Source of the DNA: RGIG1681 sp045648025 | GTDB lineage: Bacteria; Bacillota; Clostridia; Christensenellales; UBA1242 | NCBI GenBank assembly: GCA_045648025.1 | Contig: JAZRNH010000020.1 | Location: 1 to 18,183, forward strand | DNA: 18,183 bases | Direction: 5' to 3' | Shown: one piece after another, positions 7,788 to 15,126 of the stretch | Position numbering within the stretch: position 1 is the first letter of the stretch | Layout: every line of letters begins with the position of its first letter | Notes under the pieces: generated by a model | The model's input: only the letters and a program-made list of their open reading frames with translations | Databases searched by the model: none | What the model was told of the DNA's origin: nothing | Translations under genes and position numbers: made by a program

Positions 7788-7795
7788 TAGCAAAC

Positions 7796-8809
7796 CTATT
7801 TTTTCTTATTGTTTTTTTGATATTCATAGCTTGATTTACACATATCTGCAAGAGTTTTTGTTGCTTTGAAACCAAGTTCAACTTCTGCCTTTTTGCTAGA
7901 AGCATAATATTCACCAATATCACCAGGTCTTCTTGCAGTGATTTCATATTTAACCAAATCACCATTAACTTCGTTAAATGTGTTAACAATGTCTAAAACA
8001 CTATATCCAACACCTGTTCCAAGATTATATGTTTTAAGACCTGTATCTGGTTCATTAATAACCTTTTGAAGGGCTTTTACATGTCCAATTGCAAGGTCAA
8101 CAACATGGATATAATCTCTAACACCTGTTCCGTCTTTTGTGTCATAGTCATTACCAAACACATTAAGATGATCAAGTTCACCCACTGCAACTTTGCAAAT
8201 ATATGGCATCAAGTTGTTTGGAATACCATTTGGGTCTTCTCCAATAAGTCCGCTTTCATGGGCACCAATTGGGTTAAAGTATCTAAGCAAAATAACATTT
8301 GAATCTTTATGAACATTTTGATAATCACTAAGCACATATTCATTAAAGAGCTTTGTTCTGCCATAAGGGTTATATGCTTCAAGTGGAAATGTTTCATCAA
8401 GAGGCATAACTTCAGATGGTGCATAAACTGTTGCAGATGAACTAAAAATAATGTTCTTGCAACCATATTTATCCATCATATTCAAAAGGTTAAATGTTGA
8501 AATCATATTGTTTTCATAATACATAATTGGCTCTCTAACAGATTCACCAACTGCCTTATATCCAGCAAAATGAATAATTGCAAAAATATCAGGATTTTCT
8601 TCAAACACATTTTCAAGAGCAACTTTATCACAAACATCAATTTGATAATACTTTACATCTTTTCCTGAAATTGTTTTAATTTTGTCTAAAACTTCAATTT
8701 TTGAATTGCTAAGATTGTCAGCAATAACAACATCATGTCCTTCTTTTAAAACTTCAACGGTTGTGTGTGAACCAATATATCCAAGTCCACCAGTAATTAA
8801 AATCTTCAT
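7796..8809 (-). CDS. galE: UDP-glucose 4-epimerase
   Basis: The enzyme interconverts UDP-glucose and UDP-galactose for the Leloir pathway and for surface polysaccharide precursors. At 337 aa it is standard length. This is an extended short-chain dehydrogenase fold with the NAD-binding GGLGYIG (7-13) at the N terminus. The active site has S123-S125 with T127, and Y149-x3-K153 in YNPYGRTK. Other GalE signatures seen are IHFAGYKAVGESV, LRYFNPIGAHESG and DGTGVRDYIHVVDLA. The ATG at 8809 has GAGGAG 8 bases upstream. It sits 21 bases after a small membrane-protein gene and is probably the last gene of a three-gene operon, which suggests envelope glycan synthesis, though that link is only positional. 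Confidence 0.97.
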   Translation of the reverse strand: MKILITGGLGYIGSHTTVEVLKEGHDVVIADNLSNSKIEVLDKIKTISGKDVKYYQIDVCDKVALENVFEENPDIFAIIHFAGYKAVGESVREPIMYYENNMISTFNLLNMMDKYGCKNIIFSSSATVYAPSEVMPLDETFPLEAYNPYGRTKLFNEYVLSDYQNVHKDSNVILLRYFNPIGAHESGLIGEDPNGIPNNLMPYICKVAVGELDHLNVFGNDYDTKDGTGVRDYIHVVDLAIGHVKALQKVINEPDTGLKTYNLGTGVGYSVLDIVNTFNEVNGDLVKYEITARRPGDIGEYYASSKKAEVELGFKATKTLADMCKSSYEYQKNNKKK

Positions 8810-8830
8810 AAACTTTTCTCCTCTTTTAAA

Positions 8831-9040
8831 TTAAATTACAAATGCAATAAATGCACAAATAAGCAATACTAAAAATGAAATTAATTTTACTCTAACAACA
8901 GATTTGCTAATGGTGTATTGATTGCCTTCTTTCTTAATTTTTCCTCTAAGTTCAGCAAATTTATTTGCAAAAACAAATATGGCTGTTGCAATGGTCATAA
9001 TAACAAGAAATACAAGTTTAACAATAGTTTTTGTAGCCAT
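8831..9040 (-). CDS. Small membrane protein, two predicted membrane helices
   Basis: This 69-aa protein has hydrophobic segments at about residues 6-25 and 52-69, separated by a basic, polar loop (LRGKIKKEGNQYTISKS). Its start codon overlaps the stop of the preceding gene by one base (TAATG), and AAGGAG lies inside the end of that gene about 10 bases upstream, so translation is probably coupled. galE follows after 21 bases. I do not recognise the family. The coupling and good ribosome binding site support a real gene despite its size. A partner role for the neighbouring six-helix protein is an inference. Confidence 0.75.
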   Translation of the reverse strand: MATKTIVKLVFLVIMTIATAIFVFANKFAELRGKIKKEGNQYTISKSVVRVKLISFLVLLICAFIAFVI

Positions 9041-9639
9041 TAATCTAAATCTCCTTCTTCTTCAGTAGAACGAATTATTGAAACTAAATCAAATTCATTA
9101 TTAGAATCTTCTTTCTTTGGTTTTTTAACTGTTCCAAACACTGTTTTAATAGTAATGTTTGCAAGTTCAAAAATAAGAGCATCAATAACAAAAAACAAGT
9201 CTGACACATTATAAAAATATGTCAAAATGCAAATCATTGCACCAAGTTTTACAAGACCAATAAACACTGTTGCCCTTTTTGTAAAATCTTTGTTATTAAC
9301 CAAAAGAATATCAGTAAACAATAAAAATACAAGCACTGCCATAAGCACGACTAAGAATATGTTCAACACCATTGTATGGTTTTTATATTCGTAATATGTG
9401 ATAGCAATAACTGCAACCAAATTAATTAAATCTAACAAGAAATATAAAAGCTTATAATTGGTTAACTTTTCGCCCAAATATTTATCTAAAAGCAAAAATA
9501 CAAATGCAATTACAACTGCAATAAGATATGCATTACCCACAATTTTTGCAGAGAAAAACATACCAACAAGCATAATAATTGCAATTGGAACAAGCATTAA
9601 AATAAAAAATCTAGGAAATTTTGAATTTTTGTCAAACAT
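9040..9639 (-). CDS. Uncharacterised membrane protein, about six membrane helices
   Basis: This is a 199-aa protein when started at the ATG at 9639, which has GGAG 5 bases upstream; an upstream in-frame TTG at 9657 lacks that support. Hydrophobic helices are visible at about residues 11-29, 33-51, 64-83, 91-114, 124-143 and 146-166, followed by a charged cytoplasmic-type tail (KKPKKEDSNN to EEEGDLD). The hydrophobic segments are L/V/I/F-rich with few polar residues, so a transporter with a polar pathway is not obvious. It is the first gene of the cluster ending in galE and is translationally coupled to the next. I do not recognise the family. Confidence 0.82.
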   Translation of the reverse strand: MFDKNSKFPRFFILMLVPIAIIMLVGMFFSAKIVGNAYLIAVVIAFVFLLLDKYLGEKLTNYKLLYFLLDLINLVAVIAITYYEYKNHTMVLNIFLVVLMAVLVFLLFTDILLVNNKDFTKRATVFIGLVKLGAMICILTYFYNVSDLFFVIDALIFELANITIKTVFGTVKKPKKEDSNNEFDLVSIIRSTEEEGDLD

Positions 9640-9644
9640 AATAA

Positions 9645-9649
9645 CTCCA
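9645..9649 (-). promoter_or_regulatory. Ribosome binding site deciding the membrane-protein start
   Basis: TGGAG on the minus strand lies 5 bases before the ATG at 9639. It selects that start over the TTG at 9657. Confidence 0.65.
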
Positions 9650-9661
9650 AATAACAAATTA

Positions 9662-9667
9662 ATTATA
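9662..9667 (-). promoter_or_regulatory. -10 element of the membrane protein / galE operon
   Basis: A perfect TATAAT on the minus strand lies about 23 bases before the ATG at 9639. No good -35 is visible at 16-18 bp. This may mean an activator-dependent promoter or a weak one in an AT-rich gap. Confidence 0.4.
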
Positions 9668-9701
9668 CCAAATAAATAATAAAATTAAAAATGTTTTTAT
9701 A

Positions 9702-9738
9702 TATAATATTGCACACAAATAACGGAATTTCTTCATAA
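9702..9738 (+). promoter_or_regulatory. Tentative promoter region of the ABC importer operon
   Basis: Two weak readings exist. TATAAT at 9702-9707 has no good -35. TTGCAC at 9710-9715 has only a poor -10 (TCATAA, 9733-9738) 17 bp downstream. Either would leave the hairpin at 9746-9774 in the leader RNA. Confidence 0.3.
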
Positions 9739-9745
9739 AATGACA

Positions 9746-9774
9746 TATAAGAAGCCTGTTTTAGGTTTCTTATA
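9746..9774 (+). promoter_or_regulatory. Stable leader hairpin before the ABC importer genes
   Basis: A 12-bp stem (9746-9757 with 9763-9774, one G-U pair) closes a GTTTT loop. It ends only 6 bases before the AAAGGAGG ribosome binding site. No U-run follows, so it is not a simple terminator. It does not match the riboswitch classes I could recall (TPP, preQ1-I, guanidine-II). Confidence 0.55.
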
Positions 9775-9792
9775 AAATTAAAAGGAGGAATA

Positions 9793-10794
9793 ATGAAAAA
9801 AGTAATAACAATTGTTTCTGCAATGCTTCTTTGTTTTGTTTCATCATTTGCATTTGTAGGATGCAAAAAAAAGAACACTGTAGCAAATGGGTTTATCAGA
9901 GTTAATGAGGTTACTCACTCAGTTTTTTATGCCCCACTTTATGTTGCAATCAATCTTGGATATATGAAAGATGAAGGTATTGAAATTGAACTCACAAATG
10001 GTGGTGGCAGCGATGCAAGTATGACCGCTTTAATTTCTGGTTCAGCAGATATTGCTTTAATGGGTCCCGAAACCGTTGTTTATGTTGAAGCATCTGGAAG
10101 CACCAACCACCCTGTTGTTTTCGGACAACTCACAAAAAAAGATGGTAGCTTTTTAATTTCAAAAACACCAGTTGAAGATTTTGATTTTGCCACCGATTTA
10201 ATTGGAAAAACTGCAATCATTGGCAGACATGGTGGACTTCCTGCAATGACTTTTGAATGGATTTGCAACAATGTTGATGTTTATCACGAAATCAATACAA
10301 CATTTGACACAAGCACTGCATTTAATATGATGGTTTCTGTTTTTGAATCAACAACAGCTGAATATTGCACAATGTTTGAACCAACTGCATCAGAATTTGT
10401 TGCTGCAGGAAAAGGATATTATGTTGGCTCTGTTGGTGAATATTCTGGTGAAATTCCTTACACCTGCTTTATGGCATACCCTAGTTTTTTAACAAAACAT
10501 AAAGACTTAGCAACCGGTTTTTTATCTGCAATTAAAAAAGCTTATCTTTATATCACCAGCAATGATTCAACCGCAGTTGCAAAAGCACTCAAACCATCTT
10601 TTGACGGAACAAGCGAAGAGGCACTTGCAATTGCTGTTGAAAAATATCTAGAAATTGATGCATGGTCAACAACTCCTGCAATGTCAAAAGATTCATTTAC
10701 CAGATTACTTGCGGTTCTCAAAAATGCAGGAACCATCACAGAATCTGTTGAATTTTCAAAAGTAGTTGACAATACAATTGCAAATGAAATTTAA
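9793..10794 (+). CDS. ABC importer substrate-binding lipoprotein (NMT1/NitT/TauT-like)
   Basis: The 333-aa protein has a lipoprotein signal peptide: MKK, a hydrophobic stretch, and the lipobox FVGC with the lipidated cysteine at 24. The mature part resembles periplasmic-binding proteins of the NMT1/THI5-NitT/TauT group: HSVFYAPLYVAINLGYMKDE (41-60), then a GGGS loop and SGSADIALMGPE. The family delivers thiamine precursors, sulfonates, nitrate or riboflavin-like compounds to the membrane partner. The substrate cannot be read from this sequence. It is anchored outside the membrane by family analogy. The ATG at 9793 follows AAAGGAGG by 4 bases. The ATPase and permease genes follow on the same strand, forming one operon. 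Confidence 0.92.
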   Translation: MKKVITIVSAMLLCFVSSFAFVGCKKKNTVANGFIRVNEVTHSVFYAPLYVAINLGYMKDEGIEIELTNGGGSDASMTALISGSADIALMGPETVVYVEASGSTNHPVVFGQLTKKDGSFLISKTPVEDFDFATDLIGKTAIIGRHGGLPAMTFEWICNNVDVYHEINTTFDTSTAFNMMVSVFESTTAEYCTMFEPTASEFVAAGKGYYVGSVGEYSGEIPYTCFMAYPSFLTKHKDLATGFLSAIKKAYLYITSNDSTAVAKALKPSFDGTSEEALAIAVEKYLEIDAWSTTPAMSKDSFTRLLAVLKNAGTITESVEFSKVVDNTIANEI

Positions 10795-10815
10795 TTTTCT
10801 TTTGTTTTTTTCTCC

Positions 10816-10823
10816 AAAGGAGG
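10816..10823 (+). promoter_or_regulatory. Ribosome binding site for a TTG start
   Basis: AAAGGAGG is an ideal site 6 bases before TTG at 10830. It supports the non-ATG start of the ATPase gene. Confidence 0.8.
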
Positions 10824-10829
10824 AATTAA

Positions 10830-11585
10830 TTGAATAAATTATTAGAACTACAAAACATAAGTTTAACATACCAAACCAAACTTGCAGAAACAGAAGCTAT
10901 AAAAAATATTTCATTAGGGGTTTATAAGGGTGAATTCATAAGCATTGTTGGCCCTAGTGGATGTGGAAAAACCACAATACTTTCAATGATTGCAGGATTA
11001 ATCAAACCAACAAGTGGAAAAATTTTAATTGAAAACGAAGTCATCACAACTGTTTCGACCAATGTTGGATATATGCTTCAAAGGGACAATTTGTTTGAAT
11101 GGCTCACCGTACTTCAAAATGTTTCTGTGGGTATTAAAATAAATAAAAATAAAAACTGCTTGTCTGTTGAAAATTTAAAACAACTGCTTGCAAAATATGG
11201 GCTTTCAGATTTTGAAAAAGCAAAACCAAGCGAATTATCTGGCGGAATGAGACAAAGAGTTTCACTTATTAGAACTCTTGCCCTAAATCCTAAATTATTG
11301 CTTTTAGATGAACCATTTTCAGCCCTAGACTATCAAACAAGACTAGCCGTTCAAAACGATATTTATTCAATAATCAAATCTGAAAACAAAACTGCAATTT
11401 TAGTAACCCACGATATATCTGAAGCAATTTCAATGAGTGACAGGATTTTAGTTTTAACAAAAAGACCGGGACAAATCAAAAAAATCATTACTCTTGATTT
11501 TGACAAAACTCTAACTCCCCTAAACCGCAGAGAAAATCCAAAATTTAACGAATATTTCAAAGAACTATGGGAGGAACTTCAATGA
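10830..11585 (+). CDS. ABC importer ATP-binding protein (NitT/TauT type)
   Basis: The 251-aa ATPase powers uptake by the importer and sits on the cytoplasmic face. Walker A is GPSGCGKTT (41-49), the Q-loop Q83, the signature LSGGMRQR (135-142), Walker B LLLLDE (155-160), the D-loop SALD, and the H-loop H193. All catalytic elements are intact. The start is TTG at 10830, justified by the AAAGGAGG 6 bases before it; no ATG lies at the expected N terminus. It follows the lipoprotein gene by 35 bases and overlaps the permease start by 4 bases (ATGA), so translation is coupled. The closest known relatives are SsuB/TauB/ThiZ-like ATPases; the substrate is unknown. Confidence 0.95.
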   Translation: MNKLLELQNISLTYQTKLAETEAIKNISLGVYKGEFISIVGPSGCGKTTILSMIAGLIKPTSGKILIENEVITTVSTNVGYMLQRDNLFEWLTVLQNVSVGIKINKNKNCLSVENLKQLLAKYGLSDFEKAKPSELSGGMRQRVSLIRTLALNPKLLLLDEPFSALDYQTRLAVQNDIYSIIKSENKTAILVTHDISEAISMSDRILVLTKRPGQIKKIITLDFDKTLTPLNRRENPKFNEYFKELWEELQ

Positions 11586-12406
11586 AGAGAATTAAAATAA
11601 AAACCAACAAAAAACCACTTTCTCCTTCAAGACAAAAATATCTAAAAAGAGAGCGGTTAAAAACATTTTTAATTCACTTATTTCGAATTCTTTTATTAGT
11701 TTCAATAATATCATTTTGGGAAATCTCTGCAAGACTAAATTTAATTGACCCATTTATAACATCTTCACCTTCCAGAATAATTAAGCAAACAATTGACTTA
11801 TACAATTCAGGAAACTTGTTTAATCACATTTTTGTAACGGTAAACGAAACTATATTGGCTTTTTCATTAAGCACAATAATTGGTGCAGCAATAGCAATTA
11901 TTTTATACTTGTTTTCACCGATTAGAAGAGTTTTAGAACCATACTTAATTGTGCTTAACAGTCTTCCAAAAATTGCACTTGGACCGCTAATCATCATTTG
12001 GGTTGGTGTTGGAACATCTGCAATTGTTACAATGGGCATACTCATTTGTGTTGTTATCACAACCATCAACCTTCTTGGCGGCTACCTTTCAGTTTCTTCT
12101 GAAAAGATTATGCTTATGAAATCTATGTCCGCAAACAAATTTCAGATTTTAACAAAACTCATAATACCTGCCACCCTTCCAAATTTTATATCTACTCTTA
12201 AAATAAATTTAGGTATGGCATGGGTCGGTGTTATTATGGGAGAATACCTTTCAAGCAAAGCTGGACTTGGCTATCTTTTAGTGTATGGCGGACAAGTTTT
12301 TAAATTAGACCTTGTGATGACAGCAATCGTTATACTCTGCATTTTATCGGGTGTTATGTATGGCATAATATCACTTATTGAAAAAATTATCGTAAAAAAA
12401 AGATGA
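11582..12406 (+). CDS. ABC importer permease (NitT/TauT type)
   Basis: This is a 274-aa inner-membrane permease of the binding-protein-dependent type. After a basic N terminus (residues 1-27) helices lie at about 31-50, 93-111, 122-141, 145-165, 205-225 and 243-265. The cytoplasmic coupling loop (about 174-206) contains an EAA-like motif ending KLIIPATLP, with the usual glycine replaced by serine. LNSLPKIALGPLIIIW (125-140) is typical of the SsuC/TauC/ThiX group. I chose the ATG at 11582, which overlaps the ATPase stop as ATGA and has GGGAGG 7 bases upstream; an earlier ATG at 11567 would swallow that site. Last gene of the operon; its stop lies inside the terminator stem. Confidence 0.94.
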   Translation: MKRIKIKTNKKPLSPSRQKYLKRERLKTFLIHLFRILLLVSIISFWEISARLNLIDPFITSSPSRIIKQTIDLYNSGNLFNHIFVTVNETILAFSLSTIIGAAIAIILYLFSPIRRVLEPYLIVLNSLPKIALGPLIIIWVGVGTSAIVTMGILICVVITTINLLGGYLSVSSEKIMLMKSMSANKFQILTKLIIPATLPNFISTLKINLGMAWVGVIMGEYLSSKAGLGYLLVYGGQVFKLDLVMTAIVILCILSGVMYGIISLIEKIIVKKR

Positions 12407-12424
12407 CAAATTTGTCATCTTTTT
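12397..12424. terminator. Bidirectional terminator between converging operons
   Basis: This is a perfect 28-base palindrome: a 12-bp stem around AATT, with AAAAA at one end and TTTTT at the other. It overlaps the permease stop codon (12404-12406) and lies 13 bases past the stop of the converging membrane-protein gene, so it can serve both. Confidence 0.9.
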
Positions 12425-12436
12425 AATTTGTTAAAA

Positions 12437-13246
12437 TTACTTGCCTTCCTCTTTTGTTTCAGCCGCGGTTTCTTCAATTGATGAACTATCTTCATCTTTT
12501 TCTTCAACAACAACTTCTTCAGAATTTTGAGATTCAACATCTTCTTCTTTTTCTGTGGTTTCAGTTTCTAAAGTTTCAACAACTGATTCTGTTTGTTCAG
12601 TCTTTTGTTTTTTGTTTTTAACCTTTTTAATAATAGAACGAATAACTCCATATAAAATAAAAACACCAACCAACACAAAAAATGCATAGAAAACAATCAT
12701 TGTGTTATCTGCAAAGAAATATGAAATTAATGTCATCAATAAACCTGCTATAATATTGCCCAAAATAACAGTTGTCATTGTTTCCTTTTTGTTTAGTCCG
12801 ATAAAGAGTGCAAGACAAGTTCCTGTCCAAACACCTGTAAGCGGAAGTGGAATAGCAACAAAACCAAAAACACCAATCAATTTTAACCATTTAACTTTTT
12901 TTGCATCTTTTTCAGTTTTAACTTTATTGTTAATATTTTCAGCATTTTTATTAAGTTTCTTCTCTACCCACAAAGCAATCTTTTTGAAAACTTTGGTGTG
13001 TTTAAGCCACTTAAAAATTGGCCAAAACATAAAGGTTAAAATAATACAAACAAGCGAACTTCCCGCAAGTGAAATCAAAAGTGATTGCCAAAGTTCAAGA
13101 GCACTCTCACCCCAAAACCCAGTTGCAGAACCAAAAGGTATTGCCCCTCTAAGTTCAACAATTGGAATCATTGATATAATAAATGTTGCAATTCCAGAAT
13201 GTTCACCAAAAATCGCAACAAACAAGCTTTTAATCCATTCAGACAT
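12437..13246 (-). CDS. COG2426-type membrane protein (putative small multidrug export family) with acidic tail
   Basis: The 269-aa integral membrane protein carries the two paired proline-containing motifs of the COG2426 / Sm_multidrug_ex family: SMIPIVELRGAIPFG (25-39) and GFVAIPLPLTGVWTG (128-142). These resemble the re-entrant loops of the wider DedA-like group. Membrane segments lie at about 17-30, 56-80, 122-150, 156-178 and 181-204. Residues 83-121 form a basic amphipathic helical insert. Residues 205-216 are basic, and 217-269 are a disordered tail dominated by E, T, S and V, so the protein is longer than the usual family members. The export function is only an annotation tradition, not demonstrated. 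The ATG at 13246 has AGGGG overlapping the stop of the hydrolase gene 9 bases upstream, so the two form an operon. Confidence 0.88.
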   Translation of the reverse strand: MSEWIKSLFVAIFGEHSGIATFIISMIPIVELRGAIPFGSATGFWGESALELWQSLLISLAGSSLVCIILTFMFWPIFKWLKHTKVFKKIALWVEKKLNKNAENINNKVKTEKDAKKVKWLKLIGVFGFVAIPLPLTGVWTGTCLALFIGLNKKETMTTVILGNIIAGLLMTLISYFFADNTMIVFYAFFVLVGVFILYGVIRSIIKKVKNKKQKTEQTESVVETLETETTEKEEDVESQNSEEVVVEEKDEDSSSIEETAAETKEEGK

Positions 13247-13255
13247 AATTATCCC

Positions 13256-13978
13256 CTATAAATCTAAAATATCTCCATCATTTAAATAATTCAAACCATT
13301 TTCAATTGCAAACTCTTGAGCCCTGTCAGAAGTATGAACTGGAAACATTTTTACATTTTTATATTGTTTTGAAAGTTCAACAAATTCATCTGCTCCAAGA
13401 TGTGTTCTTGACGGTTTTAAATCAGACATTTCAACAAATGCAAAATCAGCATTTTCAAGCAATTTATGCACATTGTCACACATTGATGTATCAGCTGAAA
13501 ATGAAACAACCTTTCCATCTTTGTCAGTAAAAATAAAACCAAATGTTTCTGGTTGACCATGATTCATCAAAAGAGATTTAACCTTATAACCCATTGTTTC
13601 AAACTCAAAGCCATCTTCAAGCTCAATAAATTCAATATATCTTGTTAAATCTTCTGCACTGCATTCATCTGGTCCACCATACATAAGTTTGTTAAAAGCA
13701 AGAAGTTTTTCAAGCACACCATGTGGTGCATAAATTTTAAACTTTTCTTCTCTTTCTGCTCTTCGCATAATTCTAGTAGCAATGATATGCATATCAGCAA
13801 AATGATCTGTGTGAAAGTGTGAAATAATCACACAATCTAAACTATGAATATCAACTTCTCTATTAATAAGTTTATAATTTCCTGCAGGAACATCTAAAAC
13901 AATTTTATCATCAATAATATAGCTAGTATTGTTTCTTTTAAACCAAGTGCAACTTGTTCCTAAAACATTAACTTTCAT
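13256..13978 (-). CDS. Metallo-beta-lactamase-fold hydrolase
   Basis: The 240-aa cytoplasmic protein has the full metal-binding set of the fold: H54-x-H56-x-D58-H59 in SHFHTDHFAD, then H140, D163 (in SADTS) and H215. Further typical elements are H193 in THLGADE and the N-terminal VLGTSCTWF strand. The pattern and length suggest an RNase Z / PhnP-like two-metal phosphodiesterase or a related hydrolase. No RNase Z exosite arm is evident, and the substrate is unknown. The ATG at 13978 has AGAGG 6 bases upstream. A promoter precedes it, and the downstream COG2426-type gene starts 9 bases after its stop. Confidence 0.92.
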   Translation of the reverse strand: MKVNVLGTSCTWFKRNNTSYIIDDKIVLDVPAGNYKLINREVDIHSLDCVIISHFHTDHFADMHIIATRIMRRAEREEKFKIYAPHGVLEKLLAFNKLMYGGPDECSAEDLTRYIEFIELEDGFEFETMGYKVKSLLMNHGQPETFGFIFTDKDGKVVSFSADTSMCDNVHKLLENADFAFVEMSDLKPSRTHLGADEFVELSKQYKNVKMFPVHTSDRAQEFAIENGLNYLNDGDILDL

Positions 13979-14007
13979 AATATACCTCTGTTTATATTAC
14001 TTAAATA

Positions 14008-14036
14008 ATTGTAACATAATAAAAATTTAAAACCAA
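14008..14036 (-). promoter_or_regulatory. Promoter of the hydrolase / COG2426 operon
   Basis: On the minus strand TTGGTT (14031-14036) and TACAAT (14008-14013) are 17 bp apart, with TGT just before the -10 (extended -10). It lies between the pfkA terminator and the ATG at 13978. Confidence 0.6.
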
Positions 14037-14083
14037 ACAAATTAATAGTGTTTAATTTATTTCAAATTGAACAAAATCAATGA

Positions 14084-14120
14084 AAAATGAGGTATTATGT
14101 TTCTCATAACACCCCATTTT
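14084..14120 (-). terminator. Strong terminator after pfkA
   Basis: A 16-bp stem (14084-14099 with 14105-14120, two G-U pairs on the minus-strand RNA) has a 5-base loop, and the minus strand ends in TTTTT followed by a T-rich tail. It closes the dnaE-pfkA transcript 26 bases after the pfkA stop. Confidence 0.9.
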
Positions 14121-14146
14121 ATCGAACTTTATAAAGATTTTCATTT

Positions 14147-15103
14147 TTAGAAACTTAATCTTTGAGCCAAAATATATTCGTCAATATTAAACTTTCTATT
14201 TCCATTAAATGCATCGTTGATTGGAACAAAAATATACTTTCCTGCTTTGTAACCAACCACACCACATTCGCCTTGCATCAATCTTTCAACAGCTTTTGCA
14301 CCGTAGTTTGTTCCAAGATTTCTGTCAAATGCAGTAGGCTTTCCACCTCTTTGCACATGTCCCAAAATCACTGAACGACATTCAATTCCACTTTTAACTG
14401 AAATCATTTTTGCAAGATCATTTGGGTCGCAAACATGTTCAGAAAGAACAATAATACTACACTCTTTTCCATGTTTTTTTGCATTTGCAAGTTTTTCGCA
14501 AACATCATCAATGCTCCACTTAACTTCTGGAACCAATATAACATCGGCACCAGCTGCAAGACCTGCAGTAAGTGCAACATCGCCACAACCTGCACCCATA
14601 CATTCAACAATTGAAACTCTGTCGTGTGACATTGAAGTATCTCTCACATTGTTCACAAGGTCAACAACTGTGTTAACTGCTGTATCAAAACCAAGAGTAT
14701 AATCTGTGTAATATAAGTTATTATCAATTGTTCCAGGCACACCAGCAACTAAGATTCCCCTATTAATAAGTTCTCTTGCACCTTTAAGTGTTCCATCACC
14801 ACCAATAACAACAACACCATCAATGTTTCTTTTCTTCAAATTTTCAACGGCTTTGTCAACACCTTCAGCTGTCATAAACTCTTTGCATCTAGCGGTCTTT
14901 AAAATTGTTCCGCCAACATGAATAATGTTTCCAACTGATCTTTCAGTCATTAAAACAATATCGTCATCAATGAGTCCAGCATAACCTCTTCTAACACCAT
15001 AAACTTTTAAGCCTTGCGAAATTCCATATCTAACAACCGAACGAATACAAGCATTCATTCCAGGACTATCGCCACCGCTTGTAAGCACTGCTATATTATT
15101 CAT
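14147..15103 (-). CDS. pfkA: 6-phosphofructokinase (ATP-type)
   Basis: The enzyme phosphorylates fructose 6-phosphate to fructose 1,6-bisphosphate, the committed step of glycolysis. At 318 aa it has the usual bacterial PfkA length, and its numbering aligns with E. coli Pfk-1. GGDGT (101-105) and PGTIDN (123-128) carry G104 and G124, the residues typical of ATP rather than pyrophosphate as phosphoryl donor. Catalytic D127, D103, R72, R162, R243, H249 and R252 are present. Two active-site positions differ: D129 is N129 (TIDNN), and the arginine of the MGR motif is A171 (MGAGCGD). The ATG at 15103 has AAGGAG 6 bases upstream. It follows dnaE by 67 bases, the usual Firmicute neighbourhood, but no pyruvate kinase gene follows. 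Confidence 0.95.
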   Translation of the reverse strand: MNNIAVLTSGGDSPGMNACIRSVVRYGISQGLKVYGVRRGYAGLIDDDIVLMTERSVGNIIHVGGTILKTARCKEFMTAEGVDKAVENLKKRNIDGVVVIGGDGTLKGARELINRGILVAGVPGTIDNNLYYTDYTLGFDTAVNTVVDLVNNVRDTSMSHDRVSIVECMGAGCGDVALTAGLAAGADVILVPEVKWSIDDVCEKLANAKKHGKECSIIVLSEHVCDPNDLAKMISVKSGIECRSVILGHVQRGGKPTAFDRNLGTNYGAKAVERLMQGECGVVGYKAGKYIFVPINDAFNGNRKFNIDEYILAQRLSF

Positions 15104-15126
15104 AACATTCTCCTTTTTCTAGTTAT

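Noticed and set aside
9628..9636. TTTGTCAAA, a 0A-box match near the start of the six-helix membrane protein
   Set aside because: It encodes the residues FDK of the protein, is single and downstream of the start, and such 9-mers are expected by chance in AT-rich DNA.
9714..9792. A TPP riboswitch or other known riboswitch before the ABC importer
   Set aside because: The leader is too short and lacks the conserved CTGAGA-type core; only one hairpin is visible.
11567..11581. An earlier ATG start for the permease
   Set aside because: It overlaps the GGGAGG ribosome binding site used by the ATG at 11582, which makes the usual ATGA overlap with the ATPase gene.
12702..13289. A long plus-strand open frame (195 codons) antisense to the COG2426-type gene
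   Set aside because: It lies opposite a well-supported conserved membrane protein, has no ribosome binding site of note, and its composition is what the reverse of hydrophobic codons gives.
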